A stretch of 64,000 bases of DNA from Banduia mediterranea (GTDB lineage: Bacteria; Pseudomonadota; Gammaproteobacteria; Nevskiales; Nevskiaceae), in contig NZ_JAVRIC010000018.1 in assembly GCF_031846245.1 (NCBI RefSeq), positions 1 through 64,000 of the forward strand. Direction: 5' to 3'. Positions 26,252 to 35,507 of this stretch are shown here, in pieces. The position numbers were made by a program, and so were the translations under genes. The notes under the pieces were generated by a model. The model was not told where the DNA came from. It saw nothing but the letters and a program-made list of their open reading frames with translations, and ran no database searches. Numbering within the stretch: position 1 is the stretch's first letter; each line of letters starts with the position of its first letter.

Positions 26252-29200
26252 TGCTGGAACGTCTGGTTGAATTCTCCCTGCGTTACAAGGTGCTGGTGCT
26301 GATCCTTTTCGTGGTGATCGGCTTTCTCGGCTTCCAGGCGGTGCGTCAGCTGCCCATCGACGCGTTTCCCGACGTCACGCCGGTGCAGGTCAACGTCTAC
26401 ACCGAAGCCTCGGGGCTGGCGGCGGAGGATGTCGAGCAACTGCTCACCACCCCGGTGGAGTCGGCACTCGCCGGTTTGCCCAAGGTGGAACAGATTCGCT
26501 CGGTGAGCCTGTTCGGTTTGTCGTATGTGTCGGTCTATTTCGACGACAGCATGGACATCTACTTCGCCCGTCAGCTGGTCAATGAACGGTTGCAACAGGT
26601 CGGCGATCGCCTGCCGGCGGGTTATGGCAAGCCCGAAATGGGACCGAACACCTCCGGTCTCGGCCAGGTGTTCTGGTACACCGTCGAACGCGCCGACGAC
26701 CAGCTCAAGGGTGCCACCGCCGGTACGGCGCCGAACGACATGGACCTGCGCACGCTGCAGGACTGGACCATCCGTCTGATCCTGCGCACCGCTCCCGGCG
26801 TCGATGACGTCACCTCCTGGGGTGGGCAGGAGAAGCAGTTCCAGGTGCGCATCGATCCGATGAAGCTGATCGCGCACAAGCTCGGGTTCAAGCAGGTGAT
26901 CGAGGCGCTGCAGGCGAACAACGCGCAGGTCGGCGGCAACTTCGTCGACGTCGGGCGCGAACAGTATCTGGTGCGTGGACTGGGGCTGATCCAGAACGCG
27001 AAGGATCTGGGCAACATCGTGCTCAAGACCGAAGACGGCACGCCGGTCTACGTGCGTGACGTCGCCACGATCACCGAAGCAGGTGCGCCCCGCACCGGTG
27101 CCGTGACCCGCGATGGCAAGGAAGTGGTGATGGGCCAAGCGCTGGCGCGCATTGGCGAGAACGCCAAGAGCGTGGTCGATGCGGTCAAGGCCAAGCTCGA
27201 CACGGTCAAGCAGGCGCTGCCACCCGGCGTCGTGGTCAAGCCGGTGTACGAGCGTACCGAGCTGGTCAACGCCGCCGTGGAGACCGCGGTGCGGGCGTTG
27301 ATCGAGGGCTCGATCCTGGTGGCACTGGTACTGTTCCTGTTCCTGGGCGAGTTTCGCAGCGCGCTGGTGGTGGTGGTGGCGTTGCCGTTGGCGATGCTGA
27401 TTGCCTTCATCTGCATGAATCAGGTGGGGCTGTCGGCCAATCTGATGTCGCTGGCGGGCCTGGCGATCGGTATCGGCATGATGGTGGATGGCGCCGTGGT
27501 GATGGTGGAAAACGCCTACCGCATCATGGCCGAGCGCAAGGCGCATGGCGGCCCGGTCGATCGCACGTCCGCGGTGCTGGCCGCGGCGCGCGAGGTGGCC
27601 AATCCAATGGCGTTCGCGATCCTGATCATCATCGTGGTGTTCCTGCCGCTGTTCAGCCTGCAAGGGCTGGAAGGCAAGATGTTCAAGCCGATGGCGTTCA
27701 ATATCAGCTTCGCGATGGCCGGCTCGCTGATTCTCGCCTTGACGTTGATACCGGTGCTCGCCGCGCTGGTGTTGAAGCCGAAGGAAGAGAAGGACACCTG
27801 GCTGGTGGCATTCCTGAAACGCCACTACGCCACGGTGCTCGCCTGGGCGCTGGCGCGCCGCAAGCTAGTGCTGGGCATCGCCGCCGGAGCCTTGGTCGGC
27901 AGCCTCGCGCTGTTCCCGTTCCTCGGCAAGGAGTTCATGCCTAACCTGAAGGAAGGCGCCATCATGTGGCGCATTACCTCGATTCCCTCGGCGTCGCTGG
28001 ATGAGTCGATCAATATCTCCAAACAGGTGTCGGCGCTGATCAAGCAGAAATTCCCGGAGGTGGACACCACTCTGGCGATGATCGGGCGCGCTGAAAAGGG
28101 CGAGACCGCCGACGTGAACTACATGGAGGTATACACGCCGCTGAAGCCGAAGGATCAATGGCGCAAAGGCGAAACGCTGGACAGCATCGAGGAGGCGATG
28201 CAGAAGGAATTGTCGGCGGCCTTGCCCACTGCCGTGGTGAGCTATACCCAACCCATCCAGATGCGCATCGAGGAATTGATCTCCGGCGTGCGTGCCACCC
28301 TGGCCCTGAAGATCTACGGCGAGGACCTGGGCGAGCTGGACCGGCTCAGCAGCCGCATTAAGGACGCGCTGGCCGGGGTGCCTGGTGTAGCAGACCTGGC
28401 GTTGGAGGCAAACATCGGCAAGCCACAAATTCGCATCAAGGTGGATCGCGACGCGCTGGCCCGCTACGGCCTCAACGCCGACGACGTGCTGACCGTGGTG
28501 AAGAACGGCATCGGCGGCGAGCCCGTGACCACGCAGCTCGATGGCGTGAAACGCTTCGACATCACAGTCCGGCTGGACGATGCCGACAAGGCATCCTTGC
28601 CGGCGATCCAGCGCATCCCGATCCGCACCGCCAGTGGCGCACTGGTACAGCTGTCGCAGGTGGCCGAGGTCAGTGACGCCGAGGGTTACTCGTTCATCCG
28701 TCGTGAGCAGTTGCAACGCTACGCCGTGATCCAGATGGACGTGCGTGGTCGCGACATCGACGGCTTCGTCAAGGAGGCGAATGCCGCGATCTTCAAAAAG
28801 GTGCATCTGCCCACCGGCTACTACAGCGAATGGGGTGGCGCATTCGAGAACCAGCAGCGGGCCTTGAAACGGTTGTCGCTAATCGTGCCGGCGACAATCT
28901 TCTTCATCTTCGTGCTGCTCTACACCGCGTTCAACTCGGTGAAGTACGCCGCGCTGATCCTGGCCAACGTACCGTTCGCCACCATCGGCGGCATCGTCGG
29001 ACTGGCCATCACCGGGCAATACCTGTCGGTGCCCTCGGCGATCGGCTTTATCGCGGTGTTCGGCGTGGCGATGTTGAACGGCATCGTGCTGGTGAGCTTC
29101 CTGAACGAGCAACGCGAGAAAGGGCTTTCGGTTCGGGAGGCGGTGGTTCGCGGCACGGCGTTGCGCATGCGACCGGTGATGATGACCGCCAGCGTCGCGA

Positions 29201-29385
29201 TCCTGGGCCTGGTTCCGATGCTGCTCTCCAGCGGTGTGGGTGCGGAGACCCAGCGACCGCTCGCCACCGTGGTAGTGGGCGGCCTGATTACCTCGACCCT
29301 GCTGACGCTGGTACTGCTGCCGGTGCTCTATGACTGGATCGAAGAACGCGCCGCGCGGCGCCTGGCCAAGGAGACCACCCCATGA
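26248..29385 (+). CDS. czcA: CzcA-like heavy-metal RND efflux pump
   Basis: The 1045-residue pump has the family N-terminus (LPIDAFPDVTPVQVNVYTEA) and the helix-4 signature GLAIGIGMMVDGAVVMVENA. The latter has the Asp/Glu pattern of divalent-cation HME-RND pumps of the CzcA type. Two blocks of membrane segments and two large periplasmic loops complete it. It exports Zn(II), Cd(II) or Co(II) with CzcB and CzcC. Confidence 0.93.
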   Translation: MMLERLVEFSLRYKVLVLILFVVIGFLGFQAVRQLPIDAFPDVTPVQVNVYTEASGLAAEDVEQLLTTPVESALAGLPKVEQIRSVSLFGLSYVSVYFDDSMDIYFARQLVNERLQQVGDRLPAGYGKPEMGPNTSGLGQVFWYTVERADDQLKGATAGTAPNDMDLRTLQDWTIRLILRTAPGVDDVTSWGGQEKQFQVRIDPMKLIAHKLGFKQVIEALQANNAQVGGNFVDVGREQYLVRGLGLIQNAKDLGNIVLKTEDGTPVYVRDVATITEAGAPRTGAVTRDGKEVVMGQALARIGENAKSVVDAVKAKLDTVKQALPPGVVVKPVYERTELVNAAVETAVRALIEGSILVALVLFLFLGEFRSALVVVVALPLAMLIAFICMNQVGLSANLMSLAGLAIGIGMMVDGAVVMVENAYRIMAERKAHGGPVDRTSAVLAAAREVANPMAFAILIIIVVFLPLFSLQGLEGKMFKPMAFNISFAMAGSLILALTLIPVLAALVLKPKEEKDTWLVAFLKRHYATVLAWALARRKLVLGIAAGALVGSLALFPFLGKEFMPNLKEGAIMWRITSIPSASLDESINISKQVSALIKQKFPEVDTTLAMIGRAEKGETADVNYMEVYTPLKPKDQWRKGETLDSIEEAMQKELSAALPTAVVSYTQPIQMRIEELISGVRATLALKIYGEDLGELDRLSSRIKDALAGVPGVADLALEANIGKPQIRIKVDRDALARYGLNADDVLTVVKNGIGGEPVTTQLDGVKRFDITVRLDDADKASLPAIQRIPIRTASGALVQLSQVAEVSDAEGYSFIRREQLQRYAVIQMDVRGRDIDGFVKEANAAIFKKVHLPTGYYSEWGGAFENQQRALKRLSLIVPATIFFIFVLLYTAFNSVKYAALILANVPFATIGGIVGLAITGQYLSVPSAIGFIAVFGVAMLNGIVLVSFLNEQREKGLSVREAVVRGTALRMRPVMMTASVAILGLVPMLLSSGVGAETQRPLATVVVGGLITSTLLTLVLLPVLYDWIEERAARRLAKETTP

Positions 29386-29711
29386 AAGAAGTAAAGGCAT
29401 TCATCCACCGCGGCCGCGTCGTCGACGTCATTCACGCCCTGGAGGACGCTGGGTTCGGCTACCTGTCCGTCAGTGACGTCAAGGGCTTGTTGACGGCGCT
29501 CAGTGCGCAAGAACAGGTCTATTCGATGGAACTGGGCGAACGCGTAACCCGACAGATCAAGCTGGAGGTGTTCTGCGAAGACGACCAGGTGGATCGAGCC
29601 GTACAACTGATTCGCCTGCACGGACGCACCGGCCAGAGTGTTGCGGGCTGGGTCTACCAGAGCACGGTGGATCGGGCGTGGCCGATCGACGGGCGTGTGG
29701 ATAACGACTAA
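29382..29711 (+). CDS. PII-like signalling/metal-sensing protein in the czc operon
   Basis: The 109-residue protein has the PII ferredoxin-like fold (MKEVKAFIHRGRVVDVIHAL at the start, IKLEVFCEDDQVDRAVQLI in the middle, and GWVYQSTVDRAWPIDGR at the end). It lacks the GlnB T-loop uridylylation Tyr context. Its ATG overlaps the czcA stop (ATGA). PII relatives occur with CzcA-type pumps; regulation of pump activity by metal or nucleotide is inferred. Confidence 0.75.
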   Translation: MKEVKAFIHRGRVVDVIHALEDAGFGYLSVSDVKGLLTALSAQEQVYSMELGERVTRQIKLEVFCEDDQVDRAVQLIRLHGRTGQSVAGWVYQSTVDRAWPIDGRVDND

Positions 29712-29844
29712 TCGGGGCAGCGGGAGTACTCACGTCGCTGCATCGGTGTCATTTCATAACACGGCGGCGGCCGCGTAGAGTGGTCGCCGCCATGAGGGAT
29801 TCCAATACCTGAAGCATGCATCCAATCCATCGGGTTACCGGCTC

Positions 29845-30465
29845 ATGTCTGATACGTGTTGTGCCACCACCATCGATATTGCCGCGTTGCAGGCGCGGCA
29901 GCGTCGGGTGTTGATGATCGTTCTGGCGATCAACCTCGCTACTTTCACGATGATGCTGGCCGCGGCGATCTACAGCGGTTCGTCGTCGCTGCTGTCCGGC
30001 GGGTTGGACAATCTTGGGGATGCGCTCACCTACCTCTTGAGCCTTGCGGTTGTTGGTGCCAGTGACCGCGCGAAGGCCCGGGTGGCGCTGTTCAAGGGCG
30101 CACTGATTCTTGGTGCGGCGCTTGCAGTCGCCATCCAGATTGGCTGGCGTCTCCTGCATCCTGGCGTGCCGATCTTCGAGGCGATCGGTATCGCCGCCTT
30201 GCTGAACCTGGTCGCCAATGCCGCATGCCTGCGCCTGCTGCTGCCTTACCGCAAAGGCGACGTCAACATGGCCTCGGCCTGGGAATGCTCGCGCAATGAC
30301 GTGTTCGAAGGTGTCGCCGTGCTGGCAGCGGCCGCCGGCGTCGGCTTCTTCGGCGCCGGCTGGCCCGATCTGCTGGTTGCGTCGGCGTTGTTGTTGATGT
30401 TTCTGCGCTCGGCATGGCGGGTGTTCCGCATGGCGTGGCGAAGCTACGTGAGTGGAGACAACTGA
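29845..30465 (+). CDS. CDF-type transmembrane protein without C-terminal domain (copy 1)
   Basis: The 206-residue protein has six membrane helices and the cation diffusion facilitator metal-site patterns SGGLDNLGDALTYLLS (helix 2) and ECSRNDVFEG (helix 5). It starts with a short cysteine tail (MSDTCCATT) and stops after helix 6, lacking the cytoplasmic metal-binding domain of CzcD. Similar truncated CDFs lie at 32148 and 34813. Its stop overlaps the czcD start (TGATG). Confidence 0.75.
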   Translation: MSDTCCATTIDIAALQARQRRVLMIVLAINLATFTMMLAAAIYSGSSSLLSGGLDNLGDALTYLLSLAVVGASDRAKARVALFKGALILGAALAVAIQIGWRLLHPGVPIFEAIGIAALLNLVANAACLRLLLPYRKGDVNMASAWECSRNDVFEGVAVLAAAAGVGFFGAGWPDLLVASALLLMFLRSAWRVFRMAWRSYVSGDN

Positions 30466-31370
30466 TGAATGCCGGGCACGATCATGTGGGTACGGAGATC
30501 AGGCACGAGACGCCGCTGTGGTGGGCACTCGGCCTGACCAGTATGTTTCTTGTCGCCGAGATCATCGGCGGTCTGCTTACCAACAGCTTGGCCTTGTTGT
30601 CGGACGCGGCACACATGGCGACCGATGTGATCGCGCTGACGATCTCGCTGACCGCCGTGCGCCTGGCACGACGTCCCCCCGATGCGAAACGCACCTATGG
30701 TTACGCGCGCATGGAAGCCATCGGCGCACTCGTCAATGGTGGCTTGCTGTTCCTCGTCGCCGGCTACATCTTGTGGGAGGCGGTGCGGCGTTTCAGCGAA
30801 CCGCCGTCGGTGGCCTCCACCGGCATGCTGGTGATCGCGGTGCTCGGGCTGGTGATCAACCTCATCTCGATGCGATTGCTCAAGGCCGGCAGCGGTGAAA
30901 ACCTCAACGTGAAAGGCGCCTATCTGGAAGTTTGGGCCGACATGATCGGTTCGGTCGGCGTAATCATCGGCGCGTTGATCATCAAGTTCACCGGCTTTTA
31001 CATTGCCGATCCAATCATCGCCGTGTTGATTGGTCTGTGGGTGCTGCCGCGGACATGGACATTGCTGCGAGAGGCCGGGAATGTCCTGATGGAGGGGACG
31101 CCTCGTGGCGTCGATACTGAACGGGTCCGCGCCGAAATGCTGGCCACTCCGGGCGTGGCTGCGCTGCACGATGTGCACGTATGGGCGCTCAGCAGCACGC
31201 GTTCGGCGATGGCGGCGCATGTGATCATGGATGGCGACGCATCAGACGCAGAAGCGCTGCGGCTCCGGCTGGCGCAGATGCTGGAGGCGCGCTTTGACAT
31301 CCATCACGTGACGCTGCAGGTCGAAACAACGTCGTGCGGGCTGGGGTGCGAGGAGCCGCAAAAGGTTTGA
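30465..31370 (+). CDS. czcD: CzcD-like cation diffusion facilitator
   Basis: The 301-residue transporter has a His-containing start (MNAGHDHVGTEI) and six helices with the tetrahedral metal site LLSDAAHMATDV (helix 2) and LEVWADMIGSVG (helix 5). The C-terminal cytoplasmic domain (GVAALHDVHVWALSS) is present. It exchanges cytoplasmic Zn/Cd/Co for protons and complements CzcCBA. The start is fixed by overlap with the previous stop. Confidence 0.9.
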   Translation: MNAGHDHVGTEIRHETPLWWALGLTSMFLVAEIIGGLLTNSLALLSDAAHMATDVIALTISLTAVRLARRPPDAKRTYGYARMEAIGALVNGGLLFLVAGYILWEAVRRFSEPPSVASTGMLVIAVLGLVINLISMRLLKAGSGENLNVKGAYLEVWADMIGSVGVIIGALIIKFTGFYIADPIIAVLIGLWVLPRTWTLLREAGNVLMEGTPRGVDTERVRAEMLATPGVAALHDVHVWALSSTRSAMAAHVIMDGDASDAEALRLRLAQMLEARFDIHHVTLQVETTSCGLGCEEPQKV

Positions 31371-31581
31371 CCTCACACAGTCGCTTTGCCAAACCGCGAG
31401 CCCGGTGCCGCTTCCACGCGATGACTCCCCGTCGGCGTGGCGTGGCTGCGGCGGGAACCGTCGTCCTGTCTCAAGCCTGCGCACGTCATTGTGCGTGCGA
31501 TGCCGATGAACCTGGGCGATCGCGTGCGCCGCTGGCGACGCTGGCCACGGTGGAAGGCCGACAGTATGCGCGGCTACGTGG

Positions 31582-32151
31582 TCACCGCCGTTGGACGGCG
31601 TGGGGCTGGCTCGCAACCCCAGCCCAGCCACTCAGCATGGCCAGCCCACCTATCGCGAGGGCTCCCAGCATATCGCCGGGATAATGCACGCCCAGGTAGA
31701 TGCGTGCCCATGCCATGAGCAGACCAAGCAGTGCGATCCCGATGCCCCAAACTCGGCTGCGTTGATTCAGCAACAGTATGCCGGCGACGACCCACTGCAC
31801 GGTCAGGTGGTCGCTGGGAAAGCTGCCGGTCGCCGCATGGGAGACCCATGCTTGGCCGACACCGGCCACGAAGGGGCGCGCTCGATCCCAGACAGCGCCG
31901 ATGACCAGATTCAGGAGTAGTGCCACGGCAGCGACACCCACCGCTTTCAGGGCGATCGAGCGCATCGACCACCGAGGAAACATCAGCATCGTCCCAAGGA
32001 GAGCAGCGGTCAGGATCAACGGCCCATCGGCCAGACCGCGCGCCAGATGCAGCATCGCGGGCGACGGCGGTGTAGACGGATGGATGGCGTGGAACAGTCG
32101 AAGGTCAACGGCATACACCACCGGGCCAAGCCCCAATGCCGGAGCGGTCAT
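31582..32151 (-). CDS. pbrB: PAP2-family phosphatase, PbrB-like
   Basis: The 189-residue membrane protein has the three PAP2 motifs: WDRARPF, GSFPSDH and ARIYLGVHYPGD. Family members such as undecaprenyl-diphosphate phosphatases release inorganic phosphate in the periplasm. In the pbr lead operon of Cupriavidus, PbrB does this to precipitate Pb(II). Here it ends an operon with an FTR1 permease and a MerR gene, which matches pbrT and pbrR. Its start overlaps the preceding stop by four bases. Confidence 0.75.
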   Translation of the reverse strand: MTAPALGLGPVVYAVDLRLFHAIHPSTPPSPAMLHLARGLADGPLILTAALLGTMLMFPRWSMRSIALKAVGVAAVALLLNLVIGAVWDRARPFVAGVGQAWVSHAATGSFPSDHLTVQWVVAGILLLNQRSRVWGIGIALLGLLMAWARIYLGVHYPGDMLGALAIGGLAMLSGWAGVASQPHAVQRR

Positions 32152-32771
32152 GGTTTGACGATCGATTCGCTGGCGGCAACCCGCGCTTCCTTCGCTTCGC
32201 GCAGAATGCCCAGCGCCTCCTTCAGTACATAGCAGGCGATGGCCGTACCGATCACCAGATCAGGCACCGCGCTGTGCCATAGAAGCACCAGCACACCGGA
32301 GACGATGACCGCCAAGTTCGCGAGGACATCGACCCGGGTAAATAGCCAAGTCGCTCGCAAATGCACCTCACCATGACGAAAGCGTTCCAGCAAGCGCAGC
32401 ACCGTGGTGTTGACGACGAGAGCCACCAAGGCGATGCCCGTCATCCATAAGCCCTCGGGGTGGCTTCCCATCACAAGGCGCCACACGACACCGAGCAAGA
32501 CGCCTAGCCCCAGCACCAAAAGCAGTGTTCCGCTCAGTTGTGCCGCCGAGGCCTTGAAGCTCGCGCTGCGCGCCCACGCCAGCAGGGCGATGCCGTAGGC
32601 ACTCGCATCGGCCAGCATATCCAGCGAGTCGGCGATCAATCCCATCGACTGGGCGATCAGCCCCGCGACGATGCCGACCACGAACATCGTGGCATTGAGC
32701 CCCAAGGCGACGCGCAGAATTCGGCGTTCCGCTTCATTGGTCGCTTGCACGTGGCAGCCGCAGTCGCTCAT
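32148..32771 (-). CDS. CDF-type transmembrane protein without C-terminal domain (copy 2)
   Basis: The 207-residue protein starts with a Cys/His tail (MSDCGCHVQATNE) and has six helices with LIADSLDMLADASAYGIA (helix 2) and TRVDVLANLAV (helix 5), the CDF metal-site positions. It has no C-terminal domain. It sits between the FTR1 and PAP2 genes (12-bp gap, then ATGA overlap), so it is probably the exporter of a lead/divalent-metal operon. Confidence 0.75.
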   Translation of the reverse strand: MSDCGCHVQATNEAERRILRVALGLNATMFVVGIVAGLIAQSMGLIADSLDMLADASAYGIALLAWARSASFKASAAQLSGTLLLVLGLGVLLGVVWRLVMGSHPEGLWMTGIALVALVVNTTVLRLLERFRHGEVHLRATWLFTRVDVLANLAVIVSGVLVLLWHSAVPDLVIGTAIACYVLKEALGILREAKEARVAASESIVKP

Positions 32772-32783
32772 GTCTTGTCGCCT

Positions 32784-34769
32784 TCAGTCTGCATCGGGGA
32801 GCACTTCCCGAGTCGTTGGAGGTGACGGGAGTCGTTGACGGCCACGACGGATATTGAACACGAATCCGACAGCCAGCAGCACCAAAATCGCCAACTGGGC
32901 CAACAAGGATTGCCAGGTCGGATAGATGCCCAGCAATTCGATATGCGGCACTGGCGCCACGCTCACCGCGACCCAGCCGGCCTCCTGCAGGGCGGCGATA
33001 CCTTTGCCAGTCAGCACGATGGCGAGCACGGCGATCAGCGCCGAACTGGCGGAGAAGAATGTGCCGATCGGCAGCCGCCGGCTGGTGCGCAGCAGCACCC
33101 AGGCGATTAGCCCCAGCACCGCGGCACCGGCGGCGATGCCGCTGAGCAGCCACACTTCCTGGCCGTCGTTCCACAACGCAGCGTAGAACAGGATGCTCTC
33201 GAACACCTCGCGGTACACCGAGATGAAGGCCAGTCCGAACAGGAACCACGCCGAACGTCGGTTGAGCGCGGCCGCCATCTTTTCCTTTAGATACGCCTGC
33301 CAGCGACCACCGATGCTCTTCTGGTGCATCCACAGACCGACCCCGAGCAACACGAACGCCGCAAACAGCGACGACAGTCCCTCGGTCAATTCACGACCGG
33401 CACCGCTGATGGAGATCGCATAGCTGGCGATCGCCCAGGTGATGCCACCGGCCACGAGCGCAAGGATCCAGCCCGCATGCACGTAGCGCAGCGCTTCGGG
33501 TCGCGCGGCCTTGCGTAGAAAAGCGAGCAGTGCGACCACGACCAGCAGGGCTTCCAGACCCTCGCGAACCAGGATGGTGAAGGCACCCAAGAAGATGGCG
33601 GCCGCATCGCTCGCCGCATCGGCGGTGACTTCCTGTGCGCGTACCAACAGACCATCAATGGCATCGGCCTGTTTCACCACCGACTCCACGGGAGTGTTAC
33701 CCGACAATGCGCTGCGATAGGCACCCATCGACGTTTCGAGCTGGGCGCGCAGCGCGCTGTCACGTGCATTGAGTTGCGGTTCGACCGGTTCCACGCCATC
33801 GAGGTAGGCGGATAGCGCCAGCTGGGTGGCTTGCGTCTTCGCACCAGCACGGTAAGCCGTCAGGCTCGCCGCCAGTCGCGCCCGTGCCAGGGGGATGCCG
33901 GCCAAGGCCTGCTGCTGGATGACGTCAGGGTGAGCTCGCAAGTAACCCACGATCGTCCGAGCACGCTCTGCACCAAGAGTAGGTGTCAGCTGCGCAACAC
34001 GCGCACGCGACAGCTCCTTCAGATCCGCGATCTGCGCTCGCGCGGCAGTGTCGTGTTGCCAGGTATCGGCACCGGCGACCGCTTCCTTGGCGTAAGCCAG
34101 CGAACCCACGTAGTACGCCAGCGCCCAGCGGTCATCGGAAGAGAGTTGCTGCGCGTAGCTCGCCATCGGCGTGCCTGCCACGCCCTGGCTGATCACCTCA
34201 TACAACGACAGCGCGCTGCGTTGATCGGCCCGCGTCTGATCGGTGAAGTTCACCGGTCGGGGCGATAGCAGCAGGCCAGCGGGCCCGTCACCGTGTCCGG
34301 TGGCGCCATGACAAGCGGCGCACTGGTTTTGATAGAGCGTTGCCCCGCGCGCCAGATCGGGAGCGCGTTCCGGTGCGGTCGGCACCGGGTACGCCTGCAG
34401 CAACGCATCGGCCAGTGCATGCGCCTGCGTCGCCACCTGCGCGGGTGTCGCCTTGGCCTCGACCGAGGCCACCAACGTATCGGCTTGTTGCAATAGTGCC
34501 GGTGTGGCGACGGTCGGTGGCAACGCGGCGATACGCGATCGCGCTGTCGCCGTGAACTCCCGCATCTCGGCGTACTCGGACGTGCTGATCACAGCGCCAT
34601 CCTTCACCGCGCCCGCGTAATCGGTCGCCAGGTAGTCGAGCATCTGCCAGGTCTGCGGGACGGCGGAAGGGATGTCCTCGGCCTGTGCCGGCAGCGCGCC
34701 TATGCCCCACACCAGAAGGGCGGCCACGGCGACGTGGTGCAAGATATTGCGAATGCGTGTCGTTATCAT
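32784..34769 (-). CDS. pbrT: FTR1-family permease with N-terminal cytochrome c domain, PbrT-like
   Basis: The 661-residue protein has a signal peptide (VAALLVWGIGALPAQA). The periplasmic half carries a cytochrome c site (CAACHGATGHGDG, about residue 150). The C-terminal half is the FTR1 permease with two REXXE metal motifs (REGLEALLVVVALLAF and YREVFESILFYA). FTR1 relatives import Fe(III); PbrT imports Pb(II). The neighbouring PbrR-like regulator and PAP2 phosphatase favour the lead role, and iron uptake is the alternative. Confidence 0.8.
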   Translation of the reverse strand: MITTRIRNILHHVAVAALLVWGIGALPAQAEDIPSAVPQTWQMLDYLATDYAGAVKDGAVISTSEYAEMREFTATARSRIAALPPTVATPALLQQADTLVASVEAKATPAQVATQAHALADALLQAYPVPTAPERAPDLARGATLYQNQCAACHGATGHGDGPAGLLLSPRPVNFTDQTRADQRSALSLYEVISQGVAGTPMASYAQQLSSDDRWALAYYVGSLAYAKEAVAGADTWQHDTAARAQIADLKELSRARVAQLTPTLGAERARTIVGYLRAHPDVIQQQALAGIPLARARLAASLTAYRAGAKTQATQLALSAYLDGVEPVEPQLNARDSALRAQLETSMGAYRSALSGNTPVESVVKQADAIDGLLVRAQEVTADAASDAAAIFLGAFTILVREGLEALLVVVALLAFLRKAARPEALRYVHAGWILALVAGGITWAIASYAISISGAGRELTEGLSSLFAAFVLLGVGLWMHQKSIGGRWQAYLKEKMAAALNRRSAWFLFGLAFISVYREVFESILFYAALWNDGQEVWLLSGIAAGAAVLGLIAWVLLRTSRRLPIGTFFSASSALIAVLAIVLTGKGIAALQEAGWVAVSVAPVPHIELLGIYPTWQSLLAQLAILVLLAVGFVFNIRRGRQRLPSPPTTREVLPDAD

Positions 34770-34812
34770 TGTTGAAGTATAGCCAGAGAGGGATTCGGTG
34801 GCAGCATGGCGT

Positions 34813-35442
34813 TCACTGGACGTGCGAGGGGTGCAAACGAAACTGCGGCCACGCGGATCTCAGGACCTCGACACCGGTTCGCGCGAAAAGCAACGCCAGC
34901 AAGGCGCCAAAAGCCAGATCGAGCCATGTCCAGCCGCTCCAGGCCATGAGTGCCGTGGTCAGCAAAACGCCGGCATTGCCGATGACGTCATTGCGCGAGC
35001 ACAGCCAGACCGAGCGCATGTTGATGTCGTGCGAACGAAATCGGGTCAGCAACGCGAGGCAGGTGAGATTGGCGATGAGCGCGACACCGGCGGCGATCGC
35101 CATCACACCTGTCAAGGGCTCGGCACCCGTCACCAGCTTGCGGCCGACTTCGGCGATCACGATCCCCGCGAACAGCAGCTGGATGCCGCCTTTCACCAGA
35201 GCGGACCCCGCCCGCCACCGCAGGGCCTGTCCCACGGCCCAGAGACTGAGCGCATACACCAACGCATCGCCGAGACTGTCCAGGGAGTCTCCCTGCAGCG
35301 CGGTCGAATCAGCCCAAAGCCCCGCGCCGAATTCGCCCACGAAGATCGCCACGTTGATGAATAAGACCGTCCATAACACGCGACGCTGGGCCGCAGAGCG
35401 AGCCAACGCTTGACCGGTTGATTCACAGTCGCAACATGCCAT
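34813..35442 (-). CDS. CDF-type transmembrane protein without C-terminal domain (copy 3)
   Basis: The 209-residue protein starts with a Cys-rich tail (MACCDCESTGQ) and has six helices with LQGDSLDSLGDALVYALS and CSRNDVIGNAG at the CDF metal positions. It lacks the cytoplasmic domain. It is the first gene of the minus-strand operon behind the MerR-type promoter at 35472-35502. A GTG one codon upstream (35445) is an alternative start. Confidence 0.75.
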   Translation of the reverse strand: MACCDCESTGQALARSAAQRRVLWTVLFINVAIFVGEFGAGLWADSTALQGDSLDSLGDALVYALSLWAVGQALRWRAGSALVKGGIQLLFAGIVIAEVGRKLVTGAEPLTGVMAIAAGVALIANLTCLALLTRFRSHDINMRSVWLCSRNDVIGNAGVLLTTALMAWSGWTWLDLAFGALLALLFARTGVEVLRSAWPQFRLHPSHVQ

Positions 35443-35471
35443 CACTTGAACTCTTATGCGGTGTGCGGCGT

Positions 35472-35502
35472 AGACTAAAGTCCGTAGCTACTACGGAGTC
35501 AA
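35472..35502 (-). promoter_or_regulatory. MerR-type operator/promoter of the pbr-like operon
   Basis: Read on the minus strand, TTGACT (35502-35497) and TAGTCT (35477-35472) are spaced by 19 bp. The perfect dyad TCCGTAG-CTA-CTACGGA (35481-35497) fills the spacer. This is the PbrR/ZntR-type layout. The divergent MerR gene starts five bases beyond the -35 element. Confidence 0.88.
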
Positions 35503-35507
35503 CCACC

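Noticed and set aside
26185-27825. 546-codon minus-strand frame
   Set aside because: Antisense to czcA, His/Arg/Gln-rich composition typical of shadow frames.
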